This document shows positions 52,165-62,083 of a stretch of 64,000 bases of DNA, piece after piece; the stretch's first letter is position 1; every line of letters begins with the position of its first letter. Both the position numbers and the translations under genes were made by a program. The stretch spans positions 1,954,424 through 2,018,423 of the forward strand of contig JAHBUP010000001.1 of assembly GCA_019638015.1 (NCBI GenBank), read 5' to 3'. The notes under the pieces are model-generated. The model was not told where the DNA came from, made no database searches, and saw nothing but the letters and a program-made list of their open reading frames with translations. The stretch comes from Melioribacteraceae bacterium (GTDB lineage Bacteria; Bacteroidota; Ignavibacteria; Ignavibacteriales; Melioribacteraceae).

Positions 52165-53928
52165 ATGCACTTTGATTTTACTCAGATATTATTTCTTCTT
52201 GCATCTTTCATTGCTGCGGTGGGGCTTATTTTTATCATTTATTCCCGTTCATCAACAGCGATTACATCAAAACTATTCATCCTTACTCTTGTATTAGTAA
52301 TTGCTTACTTGGTCTCTCATACAGTTCACTTTGTTCTAATGCCATCTTTCGATGTAACCGCTCTTGATATTTCTTGCCATTCACTTCTGCTAATGATTCT
52401 TGTTTCACTCACTTTTTTTTCATGGAATTATCCTGTTCAAAAAGAGATAGGTATAACACGCGGACTTTTAATAATTTTCCCTTCTACTGTTCTTTTAATT
52501 CTGTTGTGGAATGGTAACCTTATACATGAGTCTCAAGCTAGCATGGAAATGTTTTCCGTTGAATTCTCTTCGCTATATCCATTGTTCCTATTTTGGTATT
52601 TATTTTTAATTGTTCTTAACTCAATTTGGATTGTTCAGAAACTTAAAGCTGCACTGGATCCTATTCTTCGTAAACAGTTGTTCTTTTATTTATTCGGATT
52701 GATTATAACAAATATTGCCACTTTTGTATTCGGTTTGTTTCTTCCCTGGATTCTTGGTTTCTACTATCTTGTTGAAATAAGTCCGCTTGCTTTTCTAATT
52801 GGATTCATATTTTTCACAGCAATTGCAATTGGGAAATACAATATGTTCCCTTACGCTGTTCAAAAGGTTCATAGCTTTAGCTTGAATAAGAAAATAGTGT
52901 TTTCCGCAATAGTGGTGGTCCCTATAATTATTTTACTTGTGCAAATCCCTCTTGGCAGACTACTCTTTAATATTAATTCTATTCAAGAAATGATACGCTT
53001 CTTTTTCATAAGTCTCTTTGTTGGATTGATTGTGAGCGTCAGCATGTCTTTCATAATATCAAGAATTATAGCCCAGCCAATTACTTTACTAAAAGAAAAG
53101 GCTCTTGAAATTGGAAAAGGTAATTATCAAGTAAATGTTGAATACAACTCTAGCGATGAAATTGGGGAGCTTTCTCAAGCATTCAACAGTATGGCTTTTT
53201 CATTGGACAAAAATATAACCGAAAGAAAAAAACTTGAAGCGGAAATAATTCGTTCAGAAAAATTCGCTGCACTTGGTAAAATGTCCGCTGTTCTTGCCCA
53301 TGAAATTAAAACGCCGCTTACTTCAATTAAAATGAATGTAGATATCTTGAACCAAACGTTACCGCTTCAACCGGAAGATAAAGAAGCGTTTCAAATTATT
53401 ACGAAAGAAATTAATCGACTGACCGATCTTGTTAAGGAGGTTCTACAAGTATCCCGAACTGCGCCGCTCAGATTTTCTAATCTTAATCTTAGAAAATTTG
53501 TTGACGAGATATTTCATCAAGTAGAGCCGGATTCAAATCAAAAACGGATTTCGTTTATAAATAATACAGCCGATATTGAATTTGTAGGTGACGAAGATAA
53601 ACTTAAGCAAGTTTTTCTTAATATGATTCAAAACTCAATAGACGCTATCACGAAAACTGGAACAATTACAATCTTTTCTCACTTATCTGATAATTATCTT
53701 ATCATTCGCTTAACTGACGATGGCTGTGGGGTTGAAGAACCCGACAATATATTCGATCCATTCTTTACTACTAAAGTATCGGGAACCGGACTAGGCTTAT
53801 CTATTTCTCAAAAAATTATTGAACAACATAATGGCAAGTTTGCGCTATTTTCATCACGTCCCGGAGAAACAATTTTCGAAATTAAATTACCTTTGAATGA
53901 CTATGGAAAAAATTCTAGTAATAGATGA
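52165..53928 (+). CDS. Membrane sensor histidine kinase, probably metal-responsive
   Basis: A 587-aa kinase. The first ~230 residues hold about seven membrane helices; one more helix leads to a HAMP domain (RIIAQPITLLKEKALEIGKG). HisKA has the phospho-acceptor near residue 379 in LAHEIKTPLTS. The ATPase domain has the N box NMIQNSIDAI, DDGCGV and GTGLGLSIS. No periplasmic metal-binding loop stands out, so the signal is unknown. It overlaps the regulator gene by 32 nt; the pair is placed to control the efflux operon downstream. Confidence 0.88.
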   Translation: MHFDFTQILFLLASFIAAVGLIFIIYSRSSTAITSKLFILTLVLVIAYLVSHTVHFVLMPSFDVTALDISCHSLLLMILVSLTFFSWNYPVQKEIGITRGLLIIFPSTVLLILLWNGNLIHESQASMEMFSVEFSSLYPLFLFWYLFLIVLNSIWIVQKLKAALDPILRKQLFFYLFGLIITNIATFVFGLFLPWILGFYYLVEISPLAFLIGFIFFTAIAIGKYNMFPYAVQKVHSFSLNKKIVFSAIVVVPIIILLVQIPLGRLLFNINSIQEMIRFFFISLFVGLIVSVSMSFIISRIIAQPITLLKEKALEIGKGNYQVNVEYNSSDEIGELSQAFNSMAFSLDKNITERKKLEAEIIRSEKFAALGKMSAVLAHEIKTPLTSIKMNVDILNQTLPLQPEDKEAFQIITKEINRLTDLVKEVLQVSRTAPLRFSNLNLRKFVDEIFHQVEPDSNQKRISFINNTADIEFVGDEDKLKQVFLNMIQNSIDAITKTGTITIFSHLSDNYLIIRLTDDGCGVEEPDNIFDPFFTTKVSGTGLGLSISQKIIEQHNGKFALFSSRPGETIFEIKLPLNDYGKNSSNR

Positions 53929-55249
53929 TGACGAATCAATTCGTCAGACGCTAACAAATTATTTGAAACGACTTGGCTATTCTGTTCTCTCTGCAGAAGA
54001 TGGAAAAATTGGTTTCGGTATTATTCAAAATCAACAACCGGATTTAATCATCTCCGATATCAAAATGCCCAATCTAACCGGACTCGAACTTCTAAAGAAA
54101 GCAAAAGAGGTAGATCCGCTCACAAAAATAATTTTAATAACAGCGCATGATGATGTTCAGACTACGATTGATGCAATGCAAAACGGAGCTTATGATTATC
54201 TTGAAAAGCCTCTCGATATTGAGCGACTCAAAGTTACAATTGCGCGCGCCCTTGAATCTAAAACTCTCAGCGAAAGAATTGATTCACTTATTGTAGATCA
54301 AGTCGAGGAGTTCCAGCCTGAAAAAAGAATCATTGGTAAGTCTAAACTGATGAGAGAAGTTTATAAAATAATTGGACAAGTTTCTGCAAATCGAGTTACA
54401 GTTTTATTACATGGGGAAAGTGGAACCGGTAAAGAACTAGTTGCCAAATCAATACATTACAGCGGAGTTACAAAAGCTGATCCATTTGTTGCGGTTAACT
54501 GCACTGCTATAACTGAATCTCTTCTTGAAAGCGAATTATTTGGACATGAGAAAGGCTCATTTACCGGTGCCGATAGAACAAAAAAAGGAAAGTTTGAACT
54601 TGCTGGAAACGGCACAATCTTTCTTGATGAAATATCCGAAATGTCGCAGCATCTTCAAGTAAAACTACTCCGCGTTTTGCAAGAAAAAGAATTTGAGCGT
54701 GTTGGTGGCGAATCTGTTATTCCAATGAAAGCAAGAATCATTACCGCTACAAACAGAAATATTGATCAGCTTGTAAAAGAAAAGAAATTCCGCGAGGATC
54801 TCTTTTACCGTTTGAATGTTGTCAAAATAGAACTACCACCGCTTCGTCAAAGAAAAGATGATATACCACTGCTTATAAATTTCTTATTGCAAAAGATCAA
54901 TCGTGAACTTCACAAAAATGTTCTTAAAGTCTCTGATGATGTTTTGAGTATGCTACAAGAACACGATTGGACTGGCAATGTGCGTGAACTTGAAAATACT
55001 CTTATACAAGCTGTGGTTTTAACCAATGGAGATGTTCTTCTAAAACAACACATATTACTTAAAAATCAATTCTCAGAATCTTCCTCATTTCCAATTAATC
55101 TTACTCTTGCGGAACTTGAGAAAAAACATATCTCTTCTGTTTTGGAATTTACAAAATGGAGTAAACCTAAAGCCGCAGAAATACTTGGAATCTCTCTCCC
55201 TACACTTTATTCAAAAATCGAGAACTATAAGCTTACTAAGCCGGAATAA
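53897..55249 (+). CDS. NtrC-family sigma-54-dependent response regulator
   Basis: A 450-aa activator. The receiver domain has its phospho-acceptor Asp54 in IISDIKMP. The AAA+ domain has Walker A GESGTGKE (about 173) and the sigma-54 contact loop GSFTGA, a known variant of GAFTGA, near 220. Walker B is IFLDEISEMS. The Fis-type HTH at the end reads AAEILGISLPTLYSKI. It should activate sigma-54 promoters when phosphorylated; such a promoter and an upstream palindrome lie directly downstream. Confidence 0.92.
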   Translation: MTMEKILVIDDDESIRQTLTNYLKRLGYSVLSAEDGKIGFGIIQNQQPDLIISDIKMPNLTGLELLKKAKEVDPLTKIILITAHDDVQTTIDAMQNGAYDYLEKPLDIERLKVTIARALESKTLSERIDSLIVDQVEEFQPEKRIIGKSKLMREVYKIIGQVSANRVTVLLHGESGTGKELVAKSIHYSGVTKADPFVAVNCTAITESLLESELFGHEKGSFTGADRTKKGKFELAGNGTIFLDEISEMSQHLQVKLLRVLQEKEFERVGGESVIPMKARIITATNRNIDQLVKEKKFREDLFYRLNVVKIELPPLRQRKDDIPLLINFLLQKINRELHKNVLKVSDDVLSMLQEHDWTGNVRELENTLIQAVVLTNGDVLLKQHILLKNQFSESSSFPINLTLAELEKKHISSVLEFTKWSKPKAAEILGISLPTLYSKIENYKLTKPE

Positions 55250-55263
55250 ACTACGATATTTTT

Positions 55264-55292
55264 AAGAATCTTTAATTCATTTAAAGATTCTT
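55264..55292 (+). promoter_or_regulatory. Perfect palindrome, likely activator binding site
   Basis: AAGAATCTTTAA (55264-55275) and TTAAAGATTCTT (55281-55292) are exact inverse repeats with a 5-nt spacer. They lie 15 nt after the regulator gene and about 55-80 nt upstream of the -24 element at 55346, where NtrC-type activators bind. It could also be a terminator of the regulator gene, but no T run follows. Confidence 0.6.
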
Positions 55293-55345
55293 TAAGGATT
55301 GTAAGATCGACACCACGATTCTAGGCAAAAAGCAAGCTTTTAGTG

Positions 55346-55361
55346 TGGCATACTTGTTGGT
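55346..55361 (+). promoter_or_regulatory. Sigma-54 promoter of the efflux operon
   Basis: TGGCATACTTGTTGGT has GG and TTG at the right spacing for the -24/-12 elements (consensus TGGCAC-N5-TTGC), differing at two of the better-conserved bases. Transcription would start near 55372 and give a leader of about 140 nt before the cusA-like ATG at 55510. Confidence 0.6.
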
Positions 55362-55509
55362 TTATTTCTATTCAAAAATGAAAGTTTAACATCGTGGAAC
55401 GGCTTATTTGGTGTATAGTTTACTCGGCAATGATTGGATTTATTCTTTTTAAACTTTATTCGCTATTTCCCGTTATTAAAAAAACGACCACACTTTTCGG
55501 AGAGAATAA

Positions 55510-58500
55510 ATGATTGAAAAAATTATTGATTGGTCCGCGAACAACAGATTTATTGTAATTCTACTTTATCTTATAGTAATCGGCTTTGGCATTTACAGCG
55601 TTGTTAATTTGCCGGTTGATGCAATACCCGATCTATCGGAAAATCAAGTTATAATTTTTACAGAATGGATGGGACGCTCACCACAAATTATTGAAGATCA
55701 AGTCACTTATCCTATTGTTTCCGGTTTGCAAGGATTGCCTCAAGTAAAAGCTGTTCGTGCATCTTCGATGTTTGGGATGTCTTTTGTTTTTGTTGTATTT
55801 GAAGATGGAGTTGATACATACTTTGCCCGCACACGCGTCCTCGAAAGGATGAATACCATTCAAGCTCAATTACCCTCCGGTGTTGTTCCTGCACTTGGTC
55901 CGGATGGAAGCGGTGTGGGACATGTTTACTGGTACACAGTTGAAGGAAAGGGATATGATCTCGGTACATTACGTGCAGTTCAAGATTGGTATATCCGTTA
56001 CAAACTCTCCTCCGTTGACGGCGTTGCAGAAGTAGCAAGTATCGGCGGATTCGTAAAACAATATCAAGTTGATGTTAATCCAACTGATCTTCGAGCTTAC
56101 AATCTAACCGTCTCCGATGTCGTGAATGCAGTTCAAAGAAGCAATAATGAAGTTGGAGGGAAAATTCTTGAGATAAGTGATGCTGAATATTTTGTTCGCG
56201 GTCAAGGCTACATTCAATCGAAAGATGATATTGAAAATACAGTGATAAAAACATCCGCCAATGGAATTCCGATACTAATTAAAAATGTAGCAACTGTAGC
56301 ATTAGGCGGAGATATTCGCCGTGGTGCGCTGGAGAAAAATGGTGAAGGTGAAGTTGCTGGTGGAATTATTGTAATGAGAACCGGCGAGAATGCTAAAAAC
56401 GTCATTGAAAGAGTAAAAGCAAAAATAAAAGAAATCTCTCCAGGTCTTCCTCCAGGAGTTGAGATAATTTCTTCTTATGACAGAAGTACTTTGATTTCAG
56501 AAGCGATTGGCACTTTAGATAGAGCTTTAATAGAAGCGGCCATTACAGTTTCTATTATGGTAGCCATATTCTTACTTCACTGGAGAAGCATAGTTAGAAT
56601 ACTTATTGAGATTCCTATTGCAGTTCTAATCTCTTTTATTTTTATGTACATGTTTGATATTACATCAAACATTATGAGTCTAGGCGGAATTATTTTAGCG
56701 ATAGGAGTAATAGTAGACTCTTCCATTGTACTAGTAGAGAATGCTTATCGTAACATCGCAAAAGCTATAGAAGAAAAAGGGCATCTCTCAAATGAAGAAT
56801 ACAAGAAAATATCAATTGATTCAGCAAAGCAAGTAGGTAGAGCTATTTTCTTTTCAGAATTGATAATTCTTGTTTCATTTATTCCGGTATTTCTTTTAAC
56901 CGGTCAAGAGGGAAAAATGTTTAAACCTCTTGCTTTCACAAAGTCATTCACCATGATAGGCGCTGCCATTGTTGTAATTTCTCTTATTCCGGTTTTAATG
57001 ACAATGCTGATGCGCGGTAAATTCCGTCCGGAAGAAAAAAATCCATCAACAAGATTTTTTATAAAAATTTATGAACCGGTCATTCATTGGGTGCTAAAGC
57101 ACCGAAAAACAACAATAGCAATAAATGTAATTGCGCTATTAATAACTGTCCCGATGATTCTTAACACGGGTAGCGAGTTTATGCCACCGCTGGATGAAGG
57201 TTCTATTCTTTATATGCCCGTAACATTACCCGGCGCATCAATTACAGAAGTTAACCGAATATTGAAAGAACAAGACAAGATTATTAAATCAGTTCATGAA
57301 GTTCATCATGTTCTTGGAAAAACCGGAAGGGCGGAAACTCCGACGGACAATGCACCATTGAGTATGATTGAGACTATAATAATGCTAAAACCAAAGGACG
57401 AGTGGCGCCCTGGAATAACAAAGCAAGATATTGTTGCAGAACTTGATTCAAAATTACAAATTCCCGGAGTTCGTAATGGTTGGACTCAACCGATTATAAA
57501 CAGAATTAATATGCTTTCCACCGGTGTAAGAACTGATATAGGATTTAAAATTTTTGGTCCTAATCTGGATACTCTCGAATCATACGCAATTAAGGCAGAA
57601 AATTTATTGAAAAATATCAACGGCGCTGCAGATGTTGTTGCTGAAAGAGTGCAGAACGGTTACTATCTCGATATCAATATCAAGCGCGGTCTCGCCGCAC
57701 GGTATGGTGTAAACATACGCGATCTTCAAGATATAATTGAAACGGCAATCGGCGGACAGAATTTAGGAATTGTTATAGATGGAAGAATGCGCTTTCCAAT
57801 CAGAATGCGTTATCAAAAAGATTACCGTGATAATGTTGAAGAACTGAAAAGTCTAATCGTTCCGGTTGCGTTATCAAACCCAATGGCCTCACAAACATCA
57901 TCAAGTTCTATGAACGGCGGCGGAATGGGGAAAAGTAGTTCCGGCGGAATGTCTTCTTCTATGGGAAATTCAAACCAAGCTGGTATTATTCCTCAAGTGC
58001 CAAATTCACAAAATGATTTTTCCCTTACAAACACAAATCAAAGTGCAGTCACCTATTTACCCCTTTCAGAATTAGCAGATATAAATTTAGTTACCGGTCC
58101 TCCAATGATAAGCAGTGAAAACGGAATGCTTCGCTCAATAGTTTTCATGAACACACGCGGACGTGATATGGGCAGTGTTATGGTTGACGCAAAAGATGTA
58201 ATTGCTGAGGGTTTAAAATTACCCGCCGGATATTCTTATACATGGAGCGGTCAGTATGAAAGCAAGGTTCGCGCCCAGCAAACTATGCAAATAATTATGC
58301 CGGTCGTATTCTTGATAATATTTGTTCTGCTTTATTTTACTCTAAAAGATTATTTAGAAGCCGGGGTTGTGATGCTTTCAGTTCCGTTTGCTCTTATTGG
58401 TGGAATGTATATGGTTTACATCCTTGGTTACAATTTTTCAGTTGCAGTCTGGGTCGGTTTTATTGCACTCTATGGTGTAGCCGTTGAAACCGGTGTAGTA

Positions 58501-58866
58501 ATGGTAGTTTATTTGCACGAGGCTCTAGACAAAAGATTAAGAGCATTTCACAAAGGTGAAAGGGGCCATATCACAAATACAGATATCTATGAAGCGACTG
58601 TTGAAGGTTCCGTTCTCAGACTTAGACCAAAATTGATGACCGTTGGTACCTCAATGGTAGGTTTAATTCCTATAATGTGGGCAACGGGTACCGGTTCCGA
58701 CGTAATGAAACCGTTAACAGCCCCTTTGATTGGGGGATTGCTTACAAGCGCTATACATGTGCTTGTAGTTACGCCCATTCTATTTGCAATGATGAAAGAA
58801 CGTGCGCTTAAAAAAGGGAAACTCGAAGTTTCTAAAATGGCGGACTGGATGAAGGAAGGAGAATAA
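55510..58866 (+). CDS. cusA: CusA/CzcA-type RND metal efflux pump
   Basis: An 1118-aa inner-membrane proton/metal antiporter of the heavy-metal RND family. It has a first helix, two large periplasmic loops and about twelve membrane helices. The proton-relay helix reads GGIILAIGVIVDSSIVLVENA with Asp and Glu near 400-413. A Ser/Gly/Met-rich insertion (about 795-850) lies in the second periplasmic loop and is not usual. With the Met-rich neighbours, a Cu(I)/Ag(I) substrate is more likely than zinc or cobalt. AGAGA precedes the ATG. Confidence 0.9.
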   Translation: MIEKIIDWSANNRFIVILLYLIVIGFGIYSVVNLPVDAIPDLSENQVIIFTEWMGRSPQIIEDQVTYPIVSGLQGLPQVKAVRASSMFGMSFVFVVFEDGVDTYFARTRVLERMNTIQAQLPSGVVPALGPDGSGVGHVYWYTVEGKGYDLGTLRAVQDWYIRYKLSSVDGVAEVASIGGFVKQYQVDVNPTDLRAYNLTVSDVVNAVQRSNNEVGGKILEISDAEYFVRGQGYIQSKDDIENTVIKTSANGIPILIKNVATVALGGDIRRGALEKNGEGEVAGGIIVMRTGENAKNVIERVKAKIKEISPGLPPGVEIISSYDRSTLISEAIGTLDRALIEAAITVSIMVAIFLLHWRSIVRILIEIPIAVLISFIFMYMFDITSNIMSLGGIILAIGVIVDSSIVLVENAYRNIAKAIEEKGHLSNEEYKKISIDSAKQVGRAIFFSELIILVSFIPVFLLTGQEGKMFKPLAFTKSFTMIGAAIVVISLIPVLMTMLMRGKFRPEEKNPSTRFFIKIYEPVIHWVLKHRKTTIAINVIALLITVPMILNTGSEFMPPLDEGSILYMPVTLPGASITEVNRILKEQDKIIKSVHEVHHVLGKTGRAETPTDNAPLSMIETIIMLKPKDEWRPGITKQDIVAELDSKLQIPGVRNGWTQPIINRINMLSTGVRTDIGFKIFGPNLDTLESYAIKAENLLKNINGAADVVAERVQNGYYLDINIKRGLAARYGVNIRDLQDIIETAIGGQNLGIVIDGRMRFPIRMRYQKDYRDNVEELKSLIVPVALSNPMASQTSSSSMNGGGMGKSSSGGMSSSMGNSNQAGIIPQVPNSQNDFSLTNTNQSAVTYLPLSELADINLVTGPPMISSENGMLRSIVFMNTRGRDMGSVMVDAKDVIAEGLKLPAGYSYTWSGQYESKVRAQQTMQIIMPVVFLIIFVLLYFTLKDYLEAGVVMLSVPFALIGGMYMVYILGYNFSVAVWVGFIALYGVAVETGVVMVVYLHEALDKRLRAFHKGERGHITNTDIYEATVEGSVLRLRPKLMTVGTSMVGLIPIMWATGTGSDVMKPLTAPLIGGLLTSAIHVLVVTPILFAMMKERALKKGKLEVSKMADWMKEGE

Positions 58867-58867
58867 A

Positions 58868-60274
58868 ATGTTGAGTGAAACGAAATCCCGTATTGCGGGA
58901 AATAATTTAGAACTTGTTCACAGTAGCGAAGTGTTAATAGAGAATAATAACATGAGAAAACCTTTGTGCAACTCTACGTTTTTCTCTGCGGTCTTTGCGG
59001 TTAATCTTTTCTGGATATCCTTTATTTCGGTAAATGCACAATCAGTTGATTCTTTAGTGGCGGAAGCAGTGAAAAATAACCCTCAGTTGAAATCGCTGCA
59101 ATATAAAATCATTGCATCGGAAAAAAGAACGGAATCAATCAACACATTACCGGCTCCCAACCTTTCGGTTGAGTTCTCTCAAGTGCCTATTAATTCTATT
59201 GATTTTCTTAATCAATCCAATTCAAACAACTTCGCTATCTCGCAAATGTTTCCTCTTGGTGGTAAGTTAAACGCAATGGCAGAAGTTGAGCGTAAGAATA
59301 TGTTGGTAGAGGGAAACAATTATGAATCTTATAAAGTCAATCTTACAGCCGCTGTTAAAATGTCTTACTACACACTTTGGCTGATTGATAGAAAGATTGA
59401 AGTTCAGAAGAAAAATATTAATCTCATAAATGATGTGGTCAAATCGGTTGAATCATCATACTACACAAATAAAATAAATCAAGCGGATGTTTTGACGCTT
59501 CAAAGCGAAATCGCGTCGAATGAAACTCAGCTCTTAATTCTTGAAAAACAAAAAGAAGCGGAGATTTATAAACTAAATAAACTTCTAGGAAGAAATCTTG
59601 ATTCTAAAGACGTTTATGCAGTATCAGATTTTTCTTCAGATCAACTTTCATCTTCTCAATCAAAATTGGAAGAAGTGCTTGGATATTCTAATCCTTCCCT
59701 AAAAAAAATGGGCAGCATGATTGAAATGAACAAAGCAATGATTGATGCAAACAACCGCGAGCTTATTCCGGATTTAATGGTTCAAGGTATGTTTATGAGA
59801 ATGCCTCAAGGAATGATCTTAACTTCTAAAAGTGATCTTTCAATGCTTGATCCCAAAACCGAAACAATGTATTCGCTTATGTTTTCAATCAATCTTCCAT
59901 TTGCCCCCTGGTCAATAAATAAATACAAGGCGAAAGAACAAGAATTAACTGCCGGTATTAGCAGTATTGAATATGCAAAATATGATATGCGACGTGAAAT
60001 GACTTCCCGGTTGAAAGAGGCACATGTAAAATATAACACAGCTGTTGAATTGACTAAACTTTATAACGAAAAAGTTATTCCACTTTATACCAAAGCCGCC
60101 GAATCGCAAGTATCTGCTTACCAAAATAGCAGAACCGGAGTTACAACTGTTATCGATTCTTACCGGATGTTATTGATGCAGCAGATGAACTACTACATGT
60201 CAAAAGCCGATACTCAAATGTCTCTTGCAGAGATTGAAATGATGGTCGGAACAACCCTGCCTACCGGAAGGTAG
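58868..60274 (+). CDS. cusC: TolC-family outer-membrane efflux protein (CusC-like)
   Basis: A 468-aa outer-membrane channel with two TolC repeats of long helices (FAISQMFPLGGKLNAMAEVE; QNSRTGVTTVIDSYRMLL). The ATG at 58868 has a strong GGAAGGAG box, but a normal signal peptide begins only at Met29 (ATG 58952). The first 28 residues and the signal peptide start are encoded by dispersed repeat sequence (including a CCCG/CGGG palindrome). The stop codon lies in another palindrome (CCTACC/GGTAGG, 60260-60275). Which start is used is open. Confidence 0.88.
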   Translation: MLSETKSRIAGNNLELVHSSEVLIENNNMRKPLCNSTFFSAVFAVNLFWISFISVNAQSVDSLVAEAVKNNPQLKSLQYKIIASEKRTESINTLPAPNLSVEFSQVPINSIDFLNQSNSNNFAISQMFPLGGKLNAMAEVERKNMLVEGNNYESYKVNLTAAVKMSYYTLWLIDRKIEVQKKNINLINDVVKSVESSYYTNKINQADVLTLQSEIASNETQLLILEKQKEAEIYKLNKLLGRNLDSKDVYAVSDFSSDQLSSSQSKLEEVLGYSNPSLKKMGSMIEMNKAMIDANNRELIPDLMVQGMFMRMPQGMILTSKSDLSMLDPKTETMYSLMFSINLPFAPWSINKYKAKEQELTAGISSIEYAKYDMRREMTSRLKEAHVKYNTAVELTKLYNEKVIPLYTKAAESQVSAYQNSRTGVTTVIDSYRMLLMQQMNYYMSKADTQMSLAEIEMMVGTTLPTGR

Positions 60275-60300
60275 GTCTTAAAAAGTAACGAGGTGATGAA

Positions 60301-61614
60301 ATGAAAAATATCGAAAGAATAATCAGAGGTCCTGCAATGAAAACAACTAAATTATTATTCATCCCATTAATCGTGATATCGTTACTCATTGCTGGCTGCT
60401 CTAGAAGCGAAGAAAATGGTAAACATGAACATGAAGTTGTAAAGCAAGATGACTATTGGACATGCTCAATGCACCCACAAGTTAGAATGGATAGCCCGGG
60501 TGTCTGCCCAATCTGCAATATGGACCTAATCAAAAAAACCGCTGATGAAAAGCCGGAAACTTCTTCAGAAGCTGAGATGACTAATATGGTTACACTTAGT
60601 GGGAATAAACAAATCCTGGCAAATGTTTCTACAATTGTTGTTAAGAAAGAGAATCTTCAAGAACAACTTACTGCATATAGCTACTTGGATTTTGTTGAAA
60701 ACAATCGCAAAACAATTTCAGCGCGGTTCGATGGAAGAATTGAAAAACTGTTTGTAGATAAAACCGGAGATTATATTAAAAAGGGTCAGCCATTGTTTGA
60801 TATTTACAGTCCGGATTTGGCGCAAGCGCAAAATGAATATTTAATTGCACTAAATAATTCATCCAACTCGTCTTCACTTTTGAAAGCTTCAAAGAAAAAG
60901 TTGGAAATATTTGGGTTAACTTCAGAACAAATTCAAGTTCTTGAAAAGACAAAAGAAATAAACCTTACTCTTACATACTATTCACCAATTAGCGGAACGG
61001 TGATTGAGAAGAAAGTTCAAGAAGGTGCTTATGTAAACGAAGGCACTGCGATTTATGATGTAGCAGAACTTTCAACACTTTGGAATATTGCCGAGGTGTA
61101 TGAAAATAATTTATCCAATATAAAAGTAGGTAGTACTGTTAAATTACATTTGCGCGCTTATCCTGGAGAAGAATTTAAAGGCAGAGTTACATTCATTTAT
61201 CCTGTCATAAATTCTCAAACTAGAACTGTTAAAGTGAGAAGTGAATTTTCAAATCCTGGTGGAAGGTTAAAACCACAAATGTATGGTGAGACAATCTTTA
61301 ATAGAGCCGGTGGTCAAGGTTTACTCGTCCCTTCTGATGCTGTTATCATAGCTGGTAAAAGAGCAGTTGTTTGGGCAAAAGCCGGTGACGGCATGTTTGA
61401 AGCTCGCAGTGTAATTATCGGTAATCGCTTTGGTGATAAATACCATATACTTTCTGGATTAAATGAAGGAGATGAAATTGCTGCTACTGGTGGATTCTTA
61501 ATTGATTCTGAAAGTCAGCTTAAAACCGGAATGCCTACCGGCCATCAACATGGCGGTTCTACTCCAGCACAAAAGAAGAAACCTTCTGATGGAATGGAAG
61601 GAATGCAAATGTAA
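60301..61614 (+). CDS. cusB: CusB-type periplasmic adaptor lipoprotein with metal-binding domain
   Basis: A 437-aa membrane fusion protein linking pump and outer-membrane channel. A signal peptide with lipobox LIAGC (Cys33) precedes a His-rich stretch. A heavy-metal-binding domain follows at about 52-78, with YWTCSMHPQVR and PGVCPICNMDL; this Cys/His/Met pattern is typical of Cu/Ag exporters. The barrel-sandwich and hairpin regions of an RND adaptor then follow. The start is ATG 60301 (GAGG upstream); ATG 60337 is a shorter option. The C-terminus is His/Met-rich. Confidence 0.88.
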   Translation: MKNIERIIRGPAMKTTKLLFIPLIVISLLIAGCSRSEENGKHEHEVVKQDDYWTCSMHPQVRMDSPGVCPICNMDLIKKTADEKPETSSEAEMTNMVTLSGNKQILANVSTIVVKKENLQEQLTAYSYLDFVENNRKTISARFDGRIEKLFVDKTGDYIKKGQPLFDIYSPDLAQAQNEYLIALNNSSNSSSLLKASKKKLEIFGLTSEQIQVLEKTKEINLTLTYYSPISGTVIEKKVQEGAYVNEGTAIYDVAELSTLWNIAEVYENNLSNIKVGSTVKLHLRAYPGEEFKGRVTFIYPVINSQTRTVKVRSEFSNPGGRLKPQMYGETIFNRAGGQGLLVPSDAVIIAGKRAVVWAKAGDGMFEARSVIIGNRFGDKYHILSGLNEGDEIAATGGFLIDSESQLKTGMPTGHQHGGSTPAQKKKPSDGMEGMQM

Positions 61615-61657
61615 TACTGTTCTAAAAAAACAATCATAATCTAAAAGGAGAAATACA

Positions 61658-62047
61658 ATGAAAGTAATTAATAGTATAAACACATTAAGCGCATTGTTCT
61701 TATTTGTAATATCATGTTTTGTCTTGAGTGGCAGTTCAATCTTTGCTCAAGACATGGAGAATATGCCTATGCACGACAAGAAGAATATGAAACATGATAA
61801 AGCTATTAATAAAGCAGATTCAGCTATCGTTCATAAAGGCGTAATTGATTTGAAAGCAATTGATAAAAATAAAGATGGCATAGTTTTCCAAGATCAAATG
61901 GATTGGAATGTTATTTCAGACAAACCCGGTAAATGCCCATTATGCAAAATGACTTTGAAGGAAGTTACACTTGAAAATGCAAACGAGAATTTGAATAATG
62001 CTGGTTTAAAAGTAAAAGATAAAATTATTCGTTTTAAGAAAAGGTAA
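61658..62047 (+). CDS. Secreted metal-binding protein with a CPLCKM motif
   Basis: A 129-aa exported protein (signal peptide to about residue 31, SIFAQ). A Met/His-rich stretch (MENMPMHDKKNMKHD) is followed by a heavy-metal-binding region: FQDQMDWNVISDKPGKCPLC, then KMTL, similar to the domain on the CusB-like protein. It probably captures copper in the periplasm and may hand it to the efflux system. AAGGAG precedes the ATG. Confidence 0.72.
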   Translation: MKVINSINTLSALFLFVISCFVLSGSSIFAQDMENMPMHDKKNMKHDKAINKADSAIVHKGVIDLKAIDKNKDGIVFQDQMDWNVISDKPGKCPLCKMTLKEVTLENANENLNNAGLKVKDKIIRFKKR

Positions 62048-62083
62048 ATAACAATTCTTGATAAAATTATTTTTGAGCTAGTT

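Noticed and set aside
54556..54575. Defective sigma-54 contact loop (GSFTGA rather than GAFTGA)
   Set aside because: The Ser variant occurs in functional activators and the rest of the AAA+ domain is intact.
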